Below are positions 1 through 4,946 of a stretch of DNA of 5,021 bases, piece by piece (the stretch's first letter is position 1; every line of letters starts with the position of its first letter). Origin of the DNA: Desulfobacterales bacterium (GTDB taxonomy: Bacteria; Desulfobacterota; Desulfobacteria; Desulfobacterales; UBA11574); the NCBI GenBank assembly GCA_030145595.1, contig JAQYVG010000236.1, positions 1 to 5,021 on the forward strand, written 5' to 3'. A program made the translations under genes and the position numbers. The notes beneath the pieces are model-generated. The model saw only the letters and a program-made list of their open reading frames with translations. It did not search any database and had not been told where the DNA came from.

Positions 1-51
1 GTGGGTCTCCTTGGGGAAGGGCTTGATTATATTGAGGTTTTGATTTCCTAG
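1..51 (+). CDS. Possible C-terminal tail of an upstream gene (partial)
   Basis: Frame 1 is open from the window edge to a TAG at 49-51 and would encode 16 residues ending in DYIEVLIS. The other two plus frames close earlier. The stop lies 17 nt before a hairpin followed by a T-run, as expected for the end of a plus-strand gene. Sixteen residues are too few to recognise a family, and the open stretch could be chance, so the call rests mainly on the terminator-like structure. Confidence 0.3.
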   Translation: MGLLGEGLDYIEVLIS

Positions 52-68
52 TGTAATCTGTGCTTGGC

Positions 69-95
69 GCACATTTCTATGTGCAGTTTTTATTT
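69..95 (+). terminator. Short rho-independent-like terminator
   Basis: A 6-bp perfect stem (GCACAT at 69-74, ATGTGC at 79-84) closes a 4-nt loop. Two bases later comes TTTTT (87-91), then ATTT. The stem is short and only half GC, so it is a weak intrinsic terminator at best. It fits the end of the possible gene tail at 1-51. On the minus strand it has no T-run after the stem. Confidence 0.4.
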
Positions 96-107
96 AATAC
101 ATACGGG

Positions 108-186
108 ACGTTCGTGCAGAACGTGCCTGCCTGATGCAATCTCTGCACGAACAAAACATTACAGCAGACAGGCCGCTGAATGCGGC
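108..186. repeat. Interlocked inverted repeats downstream of the OB lipoprotein gene
   Basis: Three structures are packed into 79 bp. Arm A (GTTCGTGCAGA, 110-120) is a perfect 11-bp inverted match to 142-152. Arm B (GCCTGCCTG, 125-133) matches 165-173 with one mismatch; in minus-strand RNA that mismatch becomes a G-U pair, giving nine continuous pairs. The order A-B-A'-B' makes the two helices cross, as in a pseudoknot. A separate 5-bp hairpin (GCCGC 172-176, GCGGC 182-186) touches arm B'. A small alternative hairpin, ACGTTC/GAACGT at 108-124, competes with A. The minus strand here is the 3' untranslated region of the lipoprotein gene. No good T-run follows on that strand, so it is not a standard terminator. 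Confidence 0.55.
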
Positions 187-197
187 GTTAGTGCGGT

Positions 198-1034
198 TTA
201 TTTCATAAGAACTGCATCCTCGACAATTATATCATACCTATAGCCGGAGCCAAAATCTTTGTCAGCGGCCAGAATTCCTTCAAGGGAGATAATGGCGCCT
301 TTTTCCGCGATATCGGCTGATGTAACCACCAGATCATGCGTGTTTTTCGCAAGGTCTCCAGTGCCGTCCTGAATATGGAGCCAGTTCCTTCCCATAATAT
401 CAGGGTTTACCTTCACAACCTGCCCCTTTACGGTTACTTTCTGTTTGTTCAGGGAGGCTCCTTTCGCAAAAAGTTCACCAACCGTGTAACCGTTCTGAGC
501 GGTTGACTTTTCGACTTGCAACTTGGTGAAAGAGACTGTCGCGTGGCTGCTGCTGCGGGTTTGTGGGGTTAGGCCGTGAGCGGCCATTCCGGACCGGATG
601 ACATCGGAGCCGGCCATGGTTGCCGCCTGCATCTGAGCGTTTTTATCTCCGGCGGCTCTGATAACGCCGGTCGCAAAGATGATGGAATCAAATGTCCGGT
701 TCAGGGTTTTACTGTTAAAGTTACGCATAACAGTGCCGCCCTTCAGCGCAATTTGTTCCCCGATCTCCAGTTGAGTTTTGGGAACGGCGGCCCAGGTTTC
801 ATTGCCGGCCCCATCATCCAAGCGGATATAGGTGTAGCTGCTGGCGTCCAGCTTTTGCACCACTTTTCCGCTACTCGCTGCAAGTTGCGGCGCAGCGGGG
901 GCTTGGGACGGTGTCCGGCTAAGTTGATCGGTCGGGGTCGCCGATTCGGTTTCGGATGTAACATTACCGCACGCGATCAACCCTGAAAGTATAGCCAGGC
1001 CGGTGAAACAAACGCATATTTTCTTTAGGTTCAT
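198..1034 (-). CDS. Lipoprotein with two OB-fold-like domains
   Basis: The gene encodes 278 residues. The ATG at 1032-1034 is chosen because a strong AGGAGA site lies just upstream and a signal peptide begins immediately; an in-frame upstream ATG at 1100 would add 22 residues before that signal and lacks a good ribosome site. Residues 1-22 form a lipoprotein signal ending in L-I-A-C, so Cys22 would be lipidated. A Ser/Thr/Pro/Ala-rich linker runs to about residue 55. Residues about 56-125 form a small beta domain with YTYIRLDD, WAAVP and F-N-S-K-T-L-N-R-T-F-D. Residues about 183-278 form a second OB-like domain with the signature GRNWLHIQDGTG (about 215-226). Proteins of this design are usually annotated as OB-fold 'nucleic acid binding' proteins, but a lipid anchor places this one in the envelope, so DNA binding is doubtful and the true ligand is unknown. 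The gene stands alone, with the small gene at 1512 divergent from it. Confidence 0.85.
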   Translation of the reverse strand: MNLKKICVCFTGLAILSGLIACGNVTSETESATPTDQLSRTPSQAPAAPQLAASSGKVVQKLDASSYTYIRLDDGAGNETWAAVPKTQLEIGEQIALKGGTVMRNFNSKTLNRTFDSIIFATGVIRAAGDKNAQMQAATMAGSDVIRSGMAAHGLTPQTRSSSHATVSFTKLQVEKSTAQNGYTVGELFAKGASLNKQKVTVKGQVVKVNPDIMGRNWLHIQDGTGDLAKNTHDLVVTSADIAEKGAIISLEGILAADKDFGSGYRYDIIVEDAVLMK

Positions 1035-1107
1035 AATATTGGATCTCCTGTTCTTTAAATGATTGATCTCCCTGCAACGGGAGAAAGACTCATATAGCAT
1101 CTTATTT

Positions 1108-1136
1108 TATATATTTCACGGCTTTTTTGAAAACAA
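1108..1136 (-). promoter_or_regulatory. Candidate sigma70-type promoter for the OB lipoprotein gene
   Basis: Read on the minus strand, TTGTTT (1131-1136) and TATATA (1108-1113) are separated by exactly 17 nt. Transcription would start near 1101, leaving a leader of about 65 nt before the ATG at 1034. The boxes are only partial matches in AT-rich DNA, so this is a plausible guess. Confidence 0.35.
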
Positions 1137-1511
1137 ATCAGGGATAATCCGACCGGACAGGAAAGTAATGGGGGATGTTGGTGCAGAAAGTTCTGCCTTC
1201 CACCTATCAAAAAATGAAGCCCCCAAAAATGCTTGATAACTGGTACCTTTCATCAAGCACCAAGGTCATTTCACGAGCGGCATTGATTCGGAAACGATAT
1301 TTTCACATTAAAAAACTTATCGCCCAATGTATCGCCGACAATATCTTATAATACAATCTATCAATCACCACGCAATGTAGTATAGCCATTTTAAATATTT
1401 AATAATTCGCTAATGTTTTACAGCGTTTTAGTCGATAAAAACATAAATCTGCAGGTTCATTTTTTTGTAAAATAAATATCGAGAATTATCAAAACAGTTG
1501 GAGGATATATT
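1137..1511. other. AT-rich intergenic region without a supported gene
   Basis: No open frame of useful length with a ribosome site lies on either strand here. The stretch holds an inverted repeat (1225-1259), an isolated perfect TATAAT (1347-1352) without a convincing -35 box at the right distance, and at its right end the GGAGG site (1500-1504) of the small gene at 1512. The DNA becomes markedly AT-rich from about 1290. It separates two divergent genes, so promoters for both should lie in it or at its edges. Confidence 0.6.
1225..1259 (-). terminator. Inverted repeat with T-run on the minus strand
   Basis: TGCTTGAT (1230-1237) and ATCAAGCA (1252-1259) form a perfect 8-bp stem around a 14-nt loop that contains the palindrome GGTACC. 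Read on the minus strand the stem is followed directly by TTTTT (1229 down to 1225), the form of an intrinsic terminator. No minus-strand gene is visible upstream for it to end, so it may terminate an unseen small RNA, be left over from a lost gene, or be the end of a small repeat element. Confidence 0.35.
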
Positions 1512-1823
1512 ATGAAAATAAAACCTTGGGCATATATTTTACTGCTTATTATCATTTGTGTTTTTTCGATGCCGTCAGGAATATTTGGAGAGGTGATTTA
1601 TTATTCTCCAGATGGGAGTGTGATATCAAAGTACGAATACGATAAAATAAGTAAAGCGAGAGCAAAATGGCTCCAGCTACCAGAACCCTCGAAAAATTGG
1701 TCGAACAAACCCACGAGAAATTGGCCGAACCAAAAAGCCAGACCTGGACCTGCTATGTGGGATGATTCTAGAAACAAGTCCATTTACTACGGTACTATCA
1801 TCAGACATTCATCGGAACCATAA
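1512..1823 (+). CDS. Small secreted protein of unknown function
   Basis: This 103-residue protein starts at an ATG preceded by GGAGG (1500-1504) at a 7-nt spacing, which is good evidence for real translation. Residues 1-26 form a signal peptide: a positive start (MKIK), a strongly hydrophobic core (about 7-19) and a likely cleavage after I-F-G26. The mature part is about 77 residues. It begins with EVIYYSPDGS, has a charged helix-like stretch around 40-53, and then a Trp/Asn/Pro-rich segment with two copies of an 8-residue unit (62-77). The start of the mature part vaguely recalls small periplasmic proteins with an 'E-I-Y-x-x-D-x-D-G' opening, but I do not recognise a family. The gene converges on an integrase remnant whose stop codon is only 22 bp away, so the C-terminus could have been altered by past recombination. 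Confidence 0.65.
   Translation: MKIKPWAYILLLIIICVFSMPSGIFGEVIYYSPDGSVISKYEYDKISKARAKWLQLPEPSKNWSNKPTRNWPNQKARPGPAMWDDSRNKSIYYGTIIRHSSEP
1695..1742 (+). repeat. Diverged 24-bp tandem repeat inside the small secreted protein gene
   Basis: Two adjacent 24-bp units (1695-1718 and 1719-1742) agree at 17 positions and keep the reading frame. They encode N-W-S-N-K-P-T-R and N-W-P-N-Q-K-A-R. The in-frame unit length suggests an old codon-aligned duplication. Confidence 0.55.
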
Positions 1824-1845
1824 GAAATGTATAGTTTCAAGGTGG

Positions 1846-2106
1846 TTAGCCATTTTGGCCAACCTCTTTTTTTGTGGGGATTTGGTGGATTGTGCCTAAA
1901 ATTGTGCCCGTTTGCGATTGCAGATAGGTTGCGTGCCTCTGCGCTGCAAGTTTTAAATCCTTATCATCTACGATATTGTATCTTTCAAAAACCGACCTTG
2001 CCTTATGCCCTGAAATCATCCTTGCCACACGTTCAGGGATTCCAGATCTGATCATATTCCGACAAGCTGTCCGGCGAAGGTCATGAAAAAGCCTGGCCCC
2101 AATATC
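1846..2106 (-). pseudogene. Tyrosine recombinase (phage-type integrase), C-terminal remnant
   Basis: About 87 residues remain of a protein that is normally 300-400 residues long. Reading on the minus strand from about 2106, the fragment contains HDLRRT (His codon at 2083-2085; the His and Arg of the H-x-x-R motif), SGHK (the second His, near 2005-2007) and F-E-R-Y (the nucleophilic Tyr, 1978-1980). It then runs through a plausible natural C-terminus to TAA at 1846-1848. The catalytic Arg I and the whole core- and arm-binding N-terminal part are missing. An in-frame TAG (2107-2109) lies immediately before the conserved region, in an A-rich stretch. An internal ATG at 2055 could start a 69-residue product, but it would lack H-x-x-R and I see no ribosome site. 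The family is known for integrating phages and islands; this copy cannot catalyse recombination. It lies between two plus-strand genes, which suggests a decayed island edge. Confidence 0.85.
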
Positions 2107-2146
2107 CTAAAAAAAGAAAGCTTACAACTGCCATTGAAAAGTGATA

Positions 2147-2175
2147 TTCAGTAATTATCTTTGATTGTTTACAAT
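2147..2175 (+). promoter_or_regulatory. Candidate promoter for the lipoprotein gene at 2218
   Basis: TACAAT (2170-2175) matches the -10 consensus at five of six bases and lies 17 nt after TTCAGT (2147-2152), a poor -35 box. An alternative pair is TTGAAA (2134-2139) with TATCTT (2156-2161) at 16 nt. Either gives a short leader before the ATG at 2218. Confidence 0.25.
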
Positions 2176-2217
2176 ACGCCGGCTTCAATGAGCCGCTATC
2201 TTCAAAAGGGACTTAAA

Positions 2218-2700
2218 ATGATTGAAAACAAACATTTTTTTGCTTTATTAATTATCTTCGTTGCATTTATTTTCGGTTGTTCTGCCGTGTTTGGAAACTA
2301 TGGCAGGATCAAAGATCTGCCGAGAACTGAGGATCAGGTGACAATTCAGCATTTAATCGACACCTGGAAAGATTACGATGTTTATTACGCGGGATTGTAT
2401 GTCAAGTCGCCGCTGGGAATTATGTTCGATCCGAAAAATAACAACACCACGCTGAAGGGCGACCGCTGGAAAAAAGTCGAGGATCAGAAGACTCTGAACA
2501 CGATCAACAGTTGGCTTCACGTGAACAATGACTATGAGCCGAAGCTCAGAGAGATTCTGGGGCCGGACGGCAAGTTTTATGGGTATCTGTATCATTCAGA
2601 AGGCCCTGCGGTTTTCAAGCAGATCGATGATGGAACGCTTTATGCCTACGATCTGGAGGAACCGTGTGGGGGAGGCTACTCCAACTGTCGAGGTCGATAG
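2218..2700 (+). CDS. Lipoprotein of unknown function
   Basis: The gene encodes 160 residues from the ATG at 2218, preceded by AAAGGGA at a 6-nt spacing. The frame extends upstream to a TTG at 2161, but that would bury the signal peptide 19 residues inside the protein. Residues 1-22 make a lipoprotein signal with a hydrophobic core and I-F-G-C, so the mature lipoprotein would begin at that Cys. The mature part is soluble and rich in charged and aromatic residues. It has visible blocks around T-W-K-D-Y-D-V-Y-Y-A-G, F-D-P-K-N-N, and I-L-G-P-D-G followed by F-Y-G-Y-L-Y, and a C-terminus with two Cys (P-C-G-G-G-Y and S-N-C). The two late Cys could form a disulfide; this is inferred. I do not recognise the family. 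A 144-bp gap separates it from the next operon, so it is probably a separate unit. Confidence 0.8.
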   Translation: MIENKHFFALLIIFVAFIFGCSAVFGNYGRIKDLPRTEDQVTIQHLIDTWKDYDVYYAGLYVKSPLGIMFDPKNNNTTLKGDRWKKVEDQKTLNTINSWLHVNNDYEPKLREILGPDGKFYGYLYHSEGPAVFKQIDDGTLYAYDLEEPCGGGYSNCRGR

Positions 2701-2844
2701 TCAGACTGGTGAGAAATCCGGGCTAATCCGGAAATGTCTCTTTCATAAAGAATGTGCAGACCAGCGATACTACTGAAGGCGCCTCTCTCGTTGATGATTG
2801 GCTTCAACTGAATTATGTGATATTCCTATAGTCGGGAGGTTTTT

Positions 2845-3582
2845 ATGATTGATCCGAATCTGAAAGATGTGGTCGTTGAAAAGTTCAAACCCTTTCAAGA
2901 TGAAATACTAAGTAGCTACCAGGATAAAATTCATTCCATAACCATCGTCGGAAGTGCCCTGACAGACGATTTTGACCCTAAGAAATCAGACATCAATTCA
3001 GTTTTTGTCCTGACTAATATGGATTTGAAGTTTCTTGAGCTTCTTGCTCCTTTGGGGAAAAAATACGGGAAAAAAAGTGTTGCAGCTCCTCTGATCATGA
3101 CCTCTGAATATATTAAGAATTCCTTGGATGTCTTTCCCCTCGAGTTTTTGAACATAAAGCTATTACACAAAACCATATATGGAGAAGATCTCTTCCAGGG
3201 TCTGGAAATAAACCGATCTGATCTCAGACTGCAATGCGAAAGAGAGCTTAAAGTCAGAATGATCGGTTTGCGTCAGGGTTATCTCTCTTCATCAGGTGAT
3301 AGCAAAGTGCTTACGAATATGTTTATCGATTCTTTTTCAGGGTACATTCCACTGTTCAGGGGCATTATTCTTATTCTCGGAAAGGTGCCCCCTTTAAGAA
3401 ACGACGATGTTTTGAAAATTCTTGAGGAGGTTTCCGGCGTAAATGCCAGTGTCTTCAGACTGGTTTCAAAACAAAAAAAACATAAAACGAAGCTGACGCT
3501 AGAGCAGCTTAACACCATCTTCGAAGACTACTATGCGGCAATTGAGAAACTGGGGGATATTACAGATGACATTAAAGAATAG
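2845..3582 (+). CDS. Nucleotidyltransferase-like protein, altered active site
   Basis: The gene encodes 245 residues with a strong GGGAGG site (2834-2839) 5 nt before the ATG. Near the N-terminus, I-V-G-S-A (34-38) followed by K-S-D-I-N (47-51) matches the GS...D-x-D signature of the polymerase-beta-type nucleotidyltransferase fold. In the active enzymes the two Asp bind the metal; here the second is Asn51. A later acidic residue in F-P-L-E-F (Glu100) sits where the third carboxylate may lie. The rest is helical, with an E-R-E-L-K-V-R-M-I-G-L-R-Q-G-Y-L stretch near 132-147, a pattern I associate with this subgroup. No signal peptide is present, so it is cytoplasmic. It overlaps the TPM gene by 17 nt and heads the TPM-lemA cluster. 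Its substrate is unknown, and it may be a binding protein rather than an active transferase. Confidence 0.75.
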   Translation: MIDPNLKDVVVEKFKPFQDEILSSYQDKIHSITIVGSALTDDFDPKKSDINSVFVLTNMDLKFLELLAPLGKKYGKKSVAAPLIMTSEYIKNSLDVFPLEFLNIKLLHKTIYGEDLFQGLEINRSDLRLQCERELKVRMIGLRQGYLSSSGDSKVLTNMFIDSFSGYIPLFRGIILILGKVPPLRNDDVLKILEEVSGVNASVFRLVSKQKKHKTKLTLEQLNTIFEDYYAAIEKLGDITDDIKE

Positions 3583-4348
3583 ACGTCTATTTCTGCTAAT
3601 AACCCTCTTTTTATGCCTTATAACTGTATCTGTTTCCCATTCTGCTACTGTCCCGGAAAGGCCTCTCAAATATGTCGTCGACCTGGCCGGTATTGTTGAT
3701 GATGCCACAGAAAACAGACTGAACGGATATCTGCAGCAACTTGAACAGAAGACAACGGCCCAACTGGTTGTCTTGACGATTAGGAGTCTCGAAGGCGAAT
3801 CCATCGAAGACTTTTCAATAAAAATTGCCCATGACAAATGGAAACTCGGTCAGAAAGGAAAAGACAACGGAGTGCTGTTTGTGATATCCGTGCAAGATCG
3901 CAAGTACAGGATAGAGGTCGGTTACGGACTCGAAGGCGTGCTGCCGGACAGTTTGGTCGGCAGCCTGGGCCGCAACTCACTTGTGCCTTTTTTAAGAAAA
4001 GGGGACTACTCAAATGGTATTTTTACCGTTGCCGTAGCAATAGCTAATGAGATTGCCGCGGATGCGGGAGTTAAAATAAACGGAATGCCCACATTAAAAC
4101 GTGGCAGTCGACCGATAAGAGAAGACCAACCCGCTGGTCTGTTAAATACAATAGTGACGCTCTTGTTTCTCTTAGCAATGGTGATTTTGTTTATTAAAAA
4201 TCCAAGGCTATTTTTATTATTATTCTTGTTTTCATCCATGGGAGGCAGACGGGGCTCATGGGGCGGCGGTGGCGGCGGAGGATTCGGCGGTTTCGGCGGC
4301 GGCGGTGGTGGCGGATTCGGCGGCGGCGGCGCATCAGGAGGCTGGTAG
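3566..4348 (+). CDS. TPM-domain (YgcG-like) membrane protein with Gly-rich tail
   Basis: The ATG at 3566 is chosen over an upstream in-frame ATG at 3533 because it directly starts a signal peptide and has GGGGGA (3552-3557) at an 8-nt spacing; it gives 260 residues. Residues 1-27 are a signal peptide with likely cleavage after S-H-S-A. The TPM domain covers about 36-165, with VVDLAGIVDD, the central K-G-K-D-N-G-V-L (97-104), G-Y-G-L-E-G-V-L-P-D (119-128) and a closing A-N-E-I-A. Two hydrophobic segments follow (about 192-210 and 213-224), then a 35-residue Gly-rich tail ending in A-S-G-G-W, the usual ending of this family. The domain faces the periplasm. Family members have been linked to phosphatase activity and to photosystem repair in plants, but the bacterial role is poorly known. 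The start overlaps the nucleotidyltransferase gene by 17 nt, so translation is probably coupled; lemA follows 30 nt later. Confidence 0.92.
   Translation: MTLKNRRLFLLITLFLCLITVSVSHSATVPERPLKYVVDLAGIVDDATENRLNGYLQQLEQKTTAQLVVLTIRSLEGESIEDFSIKIAHDKWKLGQKGKDNGVLFVISVQDRKYRIEVGYGLEGVLPDSLVGSLGRNSLVPFLRKGDYSNGIFTVAVAIANEIAADAGVKINGMPTLKRGSRPIREDQPAGLLNTIVTLLFLLAMVILFIKNPRLFLLLFLFSSMGGRRGSWGGGGGGGFGGFGGGGGGGFGGGGASGGW
4241..4345 (+). repeat. GGC-rich low-complexity stretch encoding the Gly tail
   Basis: Runs of GGC, GGT and GGA codons, broken by TTC, encode alternating poly-Gly and Phe. The stretch is far richer in G and C than the surrounding DNA. Such tracts are common at the end of TPM proteins. 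They are also prone to slippage and to assembly error, so the exact number of glycines should be treated with caution. Confidence 0.7.
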
Positions 4349-4378
4349 ATATTTGATGATAATTTACTGGAGGACTAT

Positions 4379-4561
4379 ATGTCAAAACAATTGAAAATCA
4401 TACTAATCACATTAGGCGTCATCTTACTTATCGGTTTAATGGCATTTGGTAAAATCGTAACTGGTTATAATAATGTTATTGCCATGGATGAAAATGTTAA
4501 AGGTAAATGGGCGCAGGTGGAAAACCAGTTAAAGAGAAGATACGACCTTATCCTATTCTAA
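4379..4561 (+). CDS. lemA: LemA family protein, truncated after 58 native residues
   Basis: The ATG at 4379 has GGAGG (4369-4373) 5 nt upstream. Residues about 5-25 form one membrane segment. They are followed by the highly conserved LemA opening Y-N-N-V-I-A-M-D-E-N-V-K and then W-A-Q-V-E-N-Q-L-K-R-R-Y-D-L-I. Full LemA proteins are about 180-200 residues and continue with P-N-L-V after this point. Here the native match stops after the ATC codon at 4550-4552. Two foreign residues (L-F) follow, then TAA at 4559-4561. The remaining helical-bundle domain is absent. LemA proteins sit in the membrane with the helical domain outside, and their genes often neighbour TPM genes, as here; no biochemical role is established. 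The break coincides with the start of retrotransposon sequence, so the gene was probably intact in the source bacterium. Confidence 0.9.
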   Translation: MSKQLKIILITLGVILLIGLMAFGKIVTGYNNVIAMDENVKGKWAQVENQLKRRYDLILF

Positions 4562-4737
4562 GAAAGAAATCAGCTTCTATAGCTTATCATTTCGTGCGTG
4601 AAGGTGTTGCTAAGGATGAATGGAGAACTACTTATTTGAATACTCATTTGAATCCATCGGATTTAATGACAAAGTCACTACCTGGAGGGGAGAAAAGGAC
4701 GTGATTTACTGCTTACTTTCTACATTATCTCAGCTAG
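4552..4737 (+). pseudogene. Ty1/copia retrotransposon RNase H, C-terminal fragment
   Basis: This frame overlaps the end of lemA and encodes the last part of a copia polyprotein. The signatures are K-K-S-A-S-I-A-Y-H-F-V-R-E-G (from about 4564) and N-P-S-D-L-M-T-K-S-L-P (from 4651). They correspond to the 'YH.vRe' and 'N.aDilTK.Lp' motifs near the end of copia RNase H, in which the Asp (codon 4660-4662) is a catalytic acid. An in-frame TGA (4702-4704) follows G-E-K-R-T. Reading through it gives F-T-A-Y-F-L-H-Y-L-S and a TAG at 4735-4737, which looks like the native C-terminus. The TGA could be a C-to-T change of a CGA Arg codon. No part of reverse transcriptase or integrase precedes it. The family is eukaryotic, and nothing supports expression next to lemA. 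My impression is of copia elements from algae or other stramenopiles, with low certainty. Confidence 0.85.
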
Positions 4738-4938
4738 TGCGATCCCATGTTGTTTAAGGGATTACTGTTCCATTTCAGGTTCAGAGTTCGTGGATTACGC
4801 TAATTGATTTCAATCAGCCGAACCATCATTTGACCACCGCTTTTCGATTATTTGCGGTGGATGTTACGGATTTTATTATTATTGGGTGCACAATTATCAT
4901 CGTTTCGATACGATCCAAATTATGAGCATAATTGTCTC

Positions 4939-4946
4939 GAGGGGAG
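4939..4946 (+). promoter_or_regulatory. Polypurine tract (plus-strand primer site of the retrotransposon)
   Basis: GAGGGGAG lies directly before a TGTT that would begin the LTR. Copia elements typically carry a G-rich purine tract of this kind just inside the 3' LTR, where the surviving RNA primes second-strand synthesis. Identification rests on position and composition only. Confidence 0.55.

Noticed and set aside
110..200. Integron attC site just after the lipoprotein stop codon (minus strand begins CTAACGCCGC, similar to the opening of many attC sites).
   Set aside because: The required far-end core GTTRRRY with a complementary outer arm is absent; the strong repeats here cross each other instead of forming one long imperfect palindrome.
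1034..1100. Longer start for the OB lipoprotein at the ATG at 1100.
   Set aside because: It would place 22 mostly charged residues before a clear lipoprotein signal, and the strong AGGAGA site serves the ATG at 1034.
1347..1352. Perfect TATAAT as a promoter for the small secreted protein.
   Set aside because: There is no acceptable -35 box 16-18 nt upstream, and the leader would be about 150 nt in very AT-rich DNA where such a hexamer is expected by chance.
2716..2734. Terminator after the lipoprotein gene (short TCCGG/CCGGA inverted repeat).
   Set aside because: The stem is only 5 bp and no T-run follows on either strand.
2791..2819. Promoter for the nucleotidyltransferase-TPM-lemA cluster (TTGATG, 17 nt, TATGTG).
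   Set aside because: Both boxes are poor matches, and several equally weak alternatives exist in the same 60 bp, so no position could be supported.
4738..4938. A bacterial or further retroelement gene in the 200 bp after the RNase H end.
   Set aside because: No frame of useful length, start signal or recognisable motif was seen; the stretch fits the untranslated region before the polypurine tract.
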